Source: Streptomyces guryensis (GTDB lineage: Bacteria; Actinomycetota; Actinomycetes; Streptomycetales; Streptomycetaceae). From it: a DNA stretch of 64,000 nt. Within the stretch, counting starts at the first letter, position 1. Each line of letters opens with the position of its first letter. Below, one piece after another: positions 42,211-49,820 of the stretch. The stretch covers positions 124,001 to 188,000 of the forward strand of contig NZ_JAJSBI010000011.1 of the NCBI RefSeq assembly GCF_021261325.1. The letters are read 5' to 3'. The translations under genes were made by a program, and so were the position numbers. The notes under the pieces are model-generated. The model made no database searches, was not told where the DNA came from, and saw only the letters and a program-made list of their open reading frames with translations.

Positions 42211-42276
42211 TTGACGCTGCCGCGCGACAGTGGCAGCGTGAAGGAAACTTCACGGAAATAGTCAGTGCCCTGATTA
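42211..42276. promoter_or_regulatory. pca operon promoter/operator region
   Basis: TTGACG (42211-42216) may be a -35 box. Three dyads overlap it or follow it: ACGCTGCC/GGCAGCGT (42214-42239), CGTGAAG-GAAA-CTTCACG (42237-42254) and TAGTCAG-TGCC-CTGATTA (42259-42276, 6 of 7 pairs). The last, at 18 bases, has MarR-operator size and is the best PcaV site. Confidence 0.6.
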
Positions 42277-42315
42277 ATTCGGGACCGGGCGCTCGGACGG
42301 GATGGGGCTTCACGG

Positions 42316-43071
42316 ATGGACAAGGTGGTCGCCACGGCCGGGGAGGCGGTGGCCGATGTGCCGGAGGGCGCGTCGCTGGCGGTCGGCGGGTTCGGGCTCA
42401 GTGGTGTGCCGAACGTGCTGATCGGGGCGTTGTACGAGCGGGGGGTGGGCGGCCTGTCGGTGGTGTCCAACAACTGCGGTGCGATGGAGTCGGGGCTGGC
42501 GGTACTGCTGGCGGCGGGTCGGATCGCGCGGGTGACCGGGTCGTACATCGGGGCGAACAAGGAGTTCGCGCGGCAGTATCTGGCCGGGGAGCTGGAGGTG
42601 GAGCTGATTCCGCAGGGCACGCTGGCGGAGCGGCTGCGGGCGGGCGGAGCCGGGATCCCGGCGTTCTTCACGCCGGCCGGGGTGGGCACGCAGGTCGCGG
42701 ACGGCGGGCTGCCCTGGCGCTACGACGGCTCCGGTGGGGTGGCGCTGGCGTCGCCGCCGAAGGAGGTGCGCGAGTTCGACGGCACGGAGTACGTGCTGGA
42801 GCGGGGCATCCGCACCGACTTCGCGCTGGTGCGGGCGGCGAAGGGCGACCGGCACGGGAACCTGGTGTTCAACAAGTCCACCCGCAACTTCAACCCCCTC
42901 GCCGCGATGGCCGGGCGGGTGACGATCGCCGAGGTCGAGGAACTCGTCGAGCCCGGCGAGATCGACCCGGACGCGGTGCACCTGCCGGGCATCTTCGTGC
43001 AGCGCGTCGTCGCACTGAGCCCGGAGCAGGCCGCGGACAAGAAGATCGAGCAGCGGACGGTGAGCAGCTGA
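42316..43071 (+). CDS. pcaI: 3-oxoadipate CoA-transferase subunit A
   Basis: The 251-residue protein is the alpha subunit of a class I CoA transferase: VGGFGLSGVPNVLIGALYER, VVSNNCGAMESGLAVLL, ELVPQGT-like ELIPQGTLAERLRAGGAGIP and FDGTEYVLERGIRTDFALVR. With PcaJ it moves CoA from succinyl-CoA to 3-oxoadipate, the penultimate step of the protocatechuate branch of the beta-ketoadipate pathway. It is the first gene of the operon; its stop overlaps the pcaJ start as TGATG. The ribosome-binding site before ATG 42316 is weak (GATGGGG). Confidence 0.94.
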   Translation: MDKVVATAGEAVADVPEGASLAVGGFGLSGVPNVLIGALYERGVGGLSVVSNNCGAMESGLAVLLAAGRIARVTGSYIGANKEFARQYLAGELEVELIPQGTLAERLRAGGAGIPAFFTPAGVGTQVADGGLPWRYDGSGGVALASPPKEVREFDGTEYVLERGIRTDFALVRAAKGDRHGNLVFNKSTRNFNPLAAMAGRVTIAEVEELVEPGEIDPDAVHLPGIFVQRVVALSPEQAADKKIEQRTVSS

Positions 43072-43714
43072 TGGCCTGGAGTCGTGAGCAGATGGCCGCG
43101 CGGGCGGCGCGTGAGCTTCAGGACGGGCAGTACGTGAATCTCGGCATCGGGCTGCCGACGCTGATCCCGAACTATCTTCCGGCGGGGGTGGAGGTGGTCC
43201 TGGAGTCGGAGAACGGCATCCTGGGCACCGGTCCCTACCCGGCCGAGGACGCCGTCGACCCGGACCTGATCAACGCCGGCAAGGAGACCGTCACGGTCCT
43301 GCCCGGGGCGTCCTTCTTCGACTCGGCGTTGTCGTTCTCGATGATCCGGGGCGGGCACATCGACGTCGCGGTGCTGGGTGCGATGCAGGTCTCCGCCGCG
43401 GGGGATCTGGCGAACTGGGCGATTCCCGGGAAGCTGATCACGGGGATCGGCGGGGCGATGGACCTGGTGCACGGGGCCCGCACGGTCATCGTCGTCATGA
43501 CGCACACGGCCAAGGACGGCTCTCCGAAGATCCTTGAGGAGTGTGCGCTGCCGCTGACCGGCAGGGCATGTGTGAACCGGGTCATCACCGACCTGGCTGT
43601 CCTGGACGTCACCGAGGAGGGCCTGGTGCTGGTGGAGACCGCGCCGGGTGTGACGACCGAGGAGATCGTGGCGAAGACGGCCGCCAAGGTACGCATCCCG
43701 GAGGAGATCCAGTC

Positions 43715-43718
<4 letters not shown>
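43071..43718 (+). CDS. pcaJ: 3-oxoadipate CoA-transferase subunit B
   Basis: The 215-residue protein is the catalytic beta subunit. The active-site Glu47 lies in LESENGILGTG, where it forms a glutamyl-CoA thioester. Other family segments are YVNLGIGLPTLIPNYLP, GGHIDVAVLGAMQVSAAGDL and GKLITGIGGAMDLVHGA. It overlaps pcaI by one base and its stop overlaps the pcaF start as ATGA, so pcaI, pcaJ and pcaF are translationally coupled. Confidence 0.95.
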
Positions 43719-44917
<1,199 letters not shown>

Positions 44918-44928
44918 ACGCGCAGCCC

Positions 44929-44957
44929 CGCGCCCCTCACGGGGCGCGGCAAGCGCC
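44929..44957 (+). repeat. Dispersed-repeat hairpin inside the pca operon (copy 5)
   Basis: CGCGCCCC and GGGGCGCG form a perfect 8-bp stem around TCAC, followed by GCAAGCGCCCGAC. This is the hairpin half of the dispersed repeat, in the 77-base gap between pcaF and pcaH, the only sizeable gap in the operon. Confidence 0.6.
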
Positions 44958-44994
44958 CGACTTCGACGAGACCGCCAGAAACCCCGGGAACGCC

Positions 44995-45768
44995 ATGACT
45001 CTCACCCAGCAAGACATCGACCAGGAGATCGCTGCCGAGCACGCCGCGTACGAGAAGCGGATCGCCGACGGAGCGCCCGTCGAGCACCAGCCGCGCCGCG
45101 ACTACGCACCGTACCGCTCCTCCGTCCTGCGTCACCCCAAGCAGCCGCCGATCACCATCGACGTGACGAAGGACCCGGAGCTGGTGGAGCTGCACTCCCC
45201 CGCCTTCGGCGAGCGCGACATCACCGAGATCGACAACGACCTCACCAAGCAGCACACCGGCGAGCCGATCGGTGAGCGCATCACCGTCTCCGGCCGGCTG
45301 CTGGACCGGGACGGACGCCCGATCCGCGGTCAGCTGGTCGAGGTCTGGCAGGCCAACTCGGCGGGCCGCTACGCCCACCAGCGCGAACAGCACGACGCCC
45401 CGCTGGACCCGAACTTCACCGGCGTCGGCCGCACACTGACCGACGACGACGGGCATTACCACTTCACCACCGTGCAGCCGGGCCCGTACCCGTGGCGTCA
45501 GCATCTCAACGCCTGGCGGCCGGCGCACATCCACTTCTCGCTCTTCGGCACGGCGTTCACGCAGCGGCTCGTGACGCAGATGTACTTCCCGAGCGACCCG
45601 CTGTTCCCGTACGACCCGATCATCCAGTCGGTGACGGACGACGCGGCCCGGCAGCGGCTGGTCGCCACGTACGACCACAACCTGTCCGTGCCGGAGTTCT
45701 CGATGGGCTACCACTGGGACATCGTGCTCGACGGGCCGCACGCCACCTGGATCGAAGAAGGGCGCTGA
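44995..45768 (+). CDS. pcaH: Protocatechuate 3,4-dioxygenase beta subunit
   Basis: The 257-residue protein is the iron-bearing subunit. The non-haem Fe(III) ligands are all visible: Tyr126 in NSAGRYAH, Tyr165 in GPYPWRQH, and His178 and His180 in WRPAHIHFS, with the conserved Arg175 next to them. It opens the protocatechuate ring between the two hydroxyl groups to give 3-carboxy-cis,cis-muconate. It is preceded by a hairpin, so its level may differ from that of pcaIJF. pcaG follows six bases after its stop. Confidence 0.96.
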   Translation: MTLTQQDIDQEIAAEHAAYEKRIADGAPVEHQPRRDYAPYRSSVLRHPKQPPITIDVTKDPELVELHSPAFGERDITEIDNDLTKQHTGEPIGERITVSGRLLDRDGRPIRGQLVEVWQANSAGRYAHQREQHDAPLDPNFTGVGRTLTDDDGHYHFTTVQPGPYPWRQHLNAWRPAHIHFSLFGTAFTQRLVTQMYFPSDPLFPYDPIIQSVTDDAARQRLVATYDHNLSVPEFSMGYHWDIVLDGPHATWIEEGR

Positions 45769-45774
45769 GCTGCC

Positions 45775-46380
45775 ATGACGAAGATCGACACAAGCCGCCC
45801 GGAGACCGTGCTCCCGACCCCGTCGCACACGGTCGGCCCCTTCTACGGCCACGCCCTGCCCTTCCCCGGCGGCGGCGACATCGCGCCGGTCGGCCACCCG
45901 GACACGATCACCGTCCAGGGATATGTGTACGACGGCGAGGGCAACCCGCTGCCGGACGCCTTCGTGGAGCTGTGGGGCGCCGACCCCGACGGCAACATCC
46001 CGCAGGTGGACGGTTCGATCCGGCGCGACCCGTCGAGCGGCGGCTATCTGGGCCGCAACGGTGTGGAGTTCACCGGCTGGGGGCGCATCCAGACGGACGC
46101 CAACGGCCACTGGTACGCGCGGACGCTGCGGCCCGGCGCGCGCGGGCGGAGTGCGCCGTACCTCAGCGTGTGCGTGTTCGCGCGCGGGCTGCTGGTGCAC
46201 CTGTTCACCCGGATCTATCTGCCGGGTGACGAGGCGGCGCTCGCCGCGGATCCGGTGCTGTCCCAGGTGCCGGAGGCGCGACGCGGCACGCTGATCGCGA
46301 AGGACGACGGCAAGGGCACATACCGTTTCGACATCCGCCTTCAGGGCGAAGGCGAGACGGTCTTCCTGGAGTTCCAGTGA
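45775..46380 (+). CDS. pcaG: Protocatechuate 3,4-dioxygenase alpha subunit
   Basis: The 201-residue protein has the intradiol dioxygenase fold (TPSHTVGPFYGHALPF, ITVQGYVYDGEGNPLPDAFV, FTGWGRIQTDANGHWYARTL) but lacks the two-His iron motif, as the alpha subunit should. It shapes the substrate channel of the PcaGH complex. The stop overlaps the GTG of pcaB, so the two are coupled. Confidence 0.95.
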   Translation: MTKIDTSRPETVLPTPSHTVGPFYGHALPFPGGGDIAPVGHPDTITVQGYVYDGEGNPLPDAFVELWGADPDGNIPQVDGSIRRDPSSGGYLGRNGVEFTGWGRIQTDANGHWYARTLRPGARGRSAPYLSVCVFARGLLVHLFTRIYLPGDEAALAADPVLSQVPEARRGTLIAKDDGKGTYRFDIRLQGEGETVFLEFQ

Positions 46381-47711
46381 CTTCTGTCGGTGCCGACGAC
46401 ACCGGCCTGCTCGCCCCCGGGTGGGCAGACTCCCCCGCCGCCTCAGCGACCGGCGACGCGGCCTTTCTGCAGGCTCTGCTCGACGCGGAGGCCGCCCTCA
46501 CCCGGGCCCAGGCCGCCCTCGGCCTCGCTCCGGCCGAAGCGGCGGCCGCGGTGACCGAGGCGGCCGACGCCACCCGTTTCGACGTACGTTCCCTCGCCGG
46601 GCGCGCCCGCGGCGGCGGCAACCCGGTCATCCCCCTGGTCGCCGACCTGACGAAGGCGGTCGGCGAGGAGTACGGGCCCTACGTCCACCGGGGCGCGACC
46701 AGCCAGGACATCATGGACACGGCGACGATGCTGGTCGCCGTGCGCACCCTGGACCTCGTCCTCGCCGACCTGGGCCGCACCGAACGGGCGCTCGCCAGGC
46801 TGGCATCGGACCATCGTGACACCGCGATGCCCGGACGGACGCTCACGCAGCACGCCGTACCGACTACCTTCGGGCTGAAGGCGGCCGGCTGGCGCTCGCT
46901 CGTCCTCGACGCACGGGACCGGATCAGCGCCGTACGCGACTCGCTGCCCGCCCAACTCGGCGGCGCGGCAGGGACGTTGGCGGCCTTCACCGTGTACGGC
47001 GCCCAGGACACGCAGGCCCTGACGGCGGCCTACGCCCGCGAAATCGCGCTCCGCGAACCGCTCCTGCCCTGGCACACCCTGCGCACGCCGATCGCCGATC
47101 TCGCCGGATGCCTGGCCTTCGCGGCCGGGGCGCTGGGCAAGGCGGCCGCGGACGTGCTGGTCCTCGGCCGTACGGAGATCGCCGAGGTCACGGAGGGCAG
47201 TGGCGGCGGCTCTTCGGCCATGCCGCACAAGGCGAACCCCATGCGGTCCACGCTGATCGCGGCCGCGGCCCGGCGGGCTCCGCAGCTCGCGGCCACGCTG
47301 TACGGATCACTGGCCGCCGAGGACGAGCGCCCGGCCGGGGCCTGGCACGCCGAGTGGGAGCCGCTCCGGGATCTGCTGCGGGTGGTCGGCGGTGCCGCCC
47401 GCGACGCCGCCGAACTGGCCGAAGGACTGCGGGTCGACGCGGACACCATGCGGGAACACCTGGGCCTCACCCACGGGTTGATCGTCTCCGAGCGGCTGTC
47501 CGCGGAGCTGGCCCCCGTGCTCGGCCGCGCCCGCGCCAAGGCCCTGCTCACGGATCTCGCCCGGCGCACCCACACCGAGGGCCGCCCGCTGGCCGAACTA
47601 CTCGCCGACGAGCCCGAGTTGAAGGACGTCAACGTCCACGAACTCGCCGATCCCGCCCGTTACACCGGCTCCGCCGGAGTCCTCACCGACCGTTCCCTGG
47701 AGCGACGTTGA
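46377..47711 (+). CDS. pcaB: 3-carboxy-cis,cis-muconate cycloisomerase
   Basis: The 444-residue protein is a fumarase/aspartase-superfamily enzyme. The landmarks are VHRGATSQDIMDTATML, LTQHAVPTTFGLKAAGW and the signature loop GSGGGSSAMPHKANPMRS, which carries the catalytic Ser. It lactonises carboxymuconate to 4-carboxymuconolactone. Start at GTG 46377, overlapping pcaG; stop overlapping pcaL. Length is close to the bacterial type. Confidence 0.95.
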   Translation: MTSVGADDTGLLAPGWADSPAASATGDAAFLQALLDAEAALTRAQAALGLAPAEAAAAVTEAADATRFDVRSLAGRARGGGNPVIPLVADLTKAVGEEYGPYVHRGATSQDIMDTATMLVAVRTLDLVLADLGRTERALARLASDHRDTAMPGRTLTQHAVPTTFGLKAAGWRSLVLDARDRISAVRDSLPAQLGGAAGTLAAFTVYGAQDTQALTAAYAREIALREPLLPWHTLRTPIADLAGCLAFAAGALGKAAADVLVLGRTEIAEVTEGSGGGSSAMPHKANPMRSTLIAAAARRAPQLAATLYGSLAAEDERPAGAWHAEWEPLRDLLRVVGGAARDAAELAEGLRVDADTMREHLGLTHGLIVSERLSAELAPVLGRARAKALLTDLARRTHTEGRPLAELLADEPELKDVNVHELADPARYTGSAGVLTDRSLERR

Positions 47712-48829
47712 CCGAGAAACTCCTCAACCACCGTACCGAGGGGCCCGCTTCCGCTCCCCCGCTGCTGCTCGGGCCCTCGCTCGGGACGTCGTACGCACTG
47801 TGGGACAAGGTGGCACCCGAGCTGTCCATCACCCACCGGGTCGTCCGCTGGGACCTGCCGGGGCACGGCGGGTCCGCGCCCGGCCTGATCGGTCCCGGCG
47901 CGACCGTCGGTGACCTCGCCGACCTGGTGCTCGCGCTCGCCGACTCGCTGGGCGTCGAGCGGTTCGCGTACGCGGGCGTGTCGCTCGGCGGGGCTGTCGG
48001 TCTGCACCTCGCTCTGCACCACCCGGAACGGGTGTCGTCGCTGGCCGTGATCTGCTCGTCGGCGCACTTCGACGGGGCGAAGCCGTGGGAGGAGCGGGCC
48101 GAGCTGGTGCGGCGCGAGGGGCTGGGCTCCCTGGTGGCGAGTGCCGACGCCCGCTGGTTCACGCCCGGCTTCACCGTGCCGGAGCTGGTGCGGGACCAGG
48201 CGGAAGCCGACCCCGAGGCGTACGCCGCCTGCTGTGACGCACTGGCCGCCTTCGACCTGCGCGACCGGCTCCCGGAGATCTCCGTGCGCACACTGCTGAT
48301 CGCCGGGCGCGAGGACAGGGCCACTCCGCCACCGCATCTGCGGGAGATCGCGGACGCCGTGGCGGGTTCCGCGCTCGTCGAGCTTCCGCACGCCGCACAT
48401 CTGGCGCCCGCACAGTGCCCGGAGGCCGTGCTGACAGCCCTGCGTACGCACCTCGGCGGGGGTGCCAAGCGCGGGATGGAGGTACGGCGGGAGGTGCTCG
48501 GCAACTCGCACGTGGACCGGGCGCAGGCCCGGCAGACGCCCTTCACCGCCCGCTTCCAGGACTTCATCTCGCGCTATGCCTGGGGCGAGATCTGGACCGA
48601 CCCGACGCTCAGCCGCCGCGAACGCAGCATGATCACGCTGACGGCTCTGGTCGCCCACGGGCACTACGACGAGTTGGCCATGCATGTGCGGGCGGCCCGG
48701 CGCAACGGGCTCACCCCCGAGGAGATCGGCGCCGTACTGCTGCAGACGGCCGTGTACTGCGGGGTCCCGGCGGCGAACTCGGCGTTCGCGGCGGCCCAGC
48801 GGGTACTGGCGGAGGAGGACGCGGTCTGA
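47708..48829 (+). CDS. pcaL: Fused 3-oxoadipate enol-lactonase / 4-carboxymuconolactone decarboxylase
   Basis: Start is TTG 47708, overlapping the pcaB stop as TTGA, with GGAG five bases upstream. Residues 1 to about 245 are an alpha/beta-hydrolase (PcaD) with Ser92 in AGVSLGGAV, an acid in AGREDRATPP and His in PHAAHLAP. Residues about 255-373 form a carboxymuconolactone decarboxylase (PcaC) domain (REVLGNSHVDRAQ, TLSRRERSMITLTALVAHGH). The fusion, typical of Streptomyces and Rhodococcus, performs two consecutive steps and gives 3-oxoadipate, the substrate of PcaIJ. It is the last gene of the operon. Confidence 0.96.
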   Translation: MTEKLLNHRTEGPASAPPLLLGPSLGTSYALWDKVAPELSITHRVVRWDLPGHGGSAPGLIGPGATVGDLADLVLALADSLGVERFAYAGVSLGGAVGLHLALHHPERVSSLAVICSSAHFDGAKPWEERAELVRREGLGSLVASADARWFTPGFTVPELVRDQAEADPEAYAACCDALAAFDLRDRLPEISVRTLLIAGREDRATPPPHLREIADAVAGSALVELPHAAHLAPAQCPEAVLTALRTHLGGGAKRGMEVRREVLGNSHVDRAQARQTPFTARFQDFISRYAWGEIWTDPTLSRRERSMITLTALVAHGHYDELAMHVRAARRNGLTPEEIGAVLLQTAVYCGVPAANSAFAAAQRVLAEEDAV

Positions 48830-48867
48830 GGGTGACCCTGCTGGTCGTAGCTTCAGCAGCACCTCGC

Positions 48868-48903
48868 ACATGCCTCCCTCGCGTGCCTACGGTGGAGGCA
48901 TGT
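48868..48903. promoter_or_regulatory. Promoter with flanking 10-bp inverted repeat before the SDR gene
   Basis: ACATGCCTCC (48868-48877) and GGAGGCATGT (48894-48903) are perfect complements around a 16-base spacer. TACGGT (48888-48893) lies in the spacer, six bases before ATG 48900, so the gene looks leaderless. The GGAGG is only one base from ATG, too close to work as a normal ribosome-binding site. Confidence 0.6.
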
Positions 48904-49691
48904 CCACCATTCTGATCACCGGCGCCACCTCCGGCCTCGGCCGCTACGTCGCCTTCGAGCTGGTCCGCTCCGGACACGTCGTCCTCGCTCACGGCCGCGA
49001 TCCCGGCCGTACGGAGCAGCTGGTCGAGGAGCTGCGCACCGAGGGCGACGCGGAAGGCTTCGTCGCCGACCTCGCCTCACTGGCGCAGGTGCGCGAGCTG
49101 GGCGGTCACGTCGCCGACGCCCACCCCGACCTCGATGTCCTGGTCAACAACGCGGGCGTCGGAGCGGGCGCTCCCGGCGCCGGACGCGAACTGAGCGCCG
49201 ACGGCCACGAACTGCGCCTGGCCGTGAACTACTTGGCACCGGTCGTGCTCACCCGCGCCCTGCTCCCGGTGCTGCGCGCGAACACGCCTTCCCGGATCGT
49301 CAACGTCGGCTCGGTCGGCCAGGACGCCCTCGACTTCGACGACATCGAGTTCAGGCGCCGGTACGACGGCTTCGCTGCCTACCGCCGCGCCAAGTTCGCC
49401 CTCGCGGCCCACACCTTCACCCTGGCCGAGGAGCTGGCGGACACCGGAGTCGCGGTCAACGTCCTGCACCCGGCCACCTTCATGGACACAGCCATGGTCC
49501 ACGAGGGCGGAGTCACGCCGTGGAACACGGTCGCGGACGGAGCACCGGGCGTACTGGCTCTGGCCACTCAGGACCTGGGCTCAGGCCGCTACTTCGACGG
49601 CACGAACCCGTCAAGGGCACACGCGGAAACGTACGACCGCGAGGTCCAGAAACACCTGTCGACGGTCACCGACCAACTCCTGGCGCTGTAA
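48900..49691 (+). CDS. Short-chain dehydrogenase/reductase
   Basis: The 263-residue protein has the SDR cofactor motif TGATSGLGRYVAFEL, VNNAGVGAG, and IVNVGSVGQD with the catalytic Ser. The usual YxxxK appears as YRRAK in AAYRRAKFALAAHTF. The arrangement is that of retinol-dehydrogenase or WW-domain-oxidoreductase-like SDRs that accept lipophilic alcohols. Sequence context gives no substrate. ATG 48900 is preceded by TACGGT-N6, suggesting a leaderless transcript controlled through the surrounding inverted repeat. Confidence 0.87.
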   Translation: MSTILITGATSGLGRYVAFELVRSGHVVLAHGRDPGRTEQLVEELRTEGDAEGFVADLASLAQVRELGGHVADAHPDLDVLVNNAGVGAGAPGAGRELSADGHELRLAVNYLAPVVLTRALLPVLRANTPSRIVNVGSVGQDALDFDDIEFRRRYDGFAAYRRAKFALAAHTFTLAEELADTGVAVNVLHPATFMDTAMVHEGGVTPWNTVADGAPGVLALATQDLGSGRYFDGTNPSRAHAETYDREVQKHLSTVTDQLLAL

Positions 49692-49692
49692 G

Positions 49693-49773
49693 CGCCTGTA
49701 GGGGCGCGGGGCCGTGTCGATATGCGGCTCGGCCGCGTGGGTGTGATCAACCACAACCAACCCGCAGACGCCG
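49693..49773 (-). repeat. Dispersed intergenic repeat, copy 6 (long form)
   Basis: It has GCGCCTGTAGGGGCGC, then GGGGCCGTGTCGATATGCGG, a small CGGCTC/GGCCGC hairpin, and ends AACCCGCAGACGCC. The long form carries an extra CATATCGA module between the two parts of the short form. It lies in a convergent gap. Confidence 0.7.
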
Positions 49774-49820
49774 AACCACCTCGCGCCCCGAGCTCTTGAG
49801 CACACCCCGCGGCCGATGCT

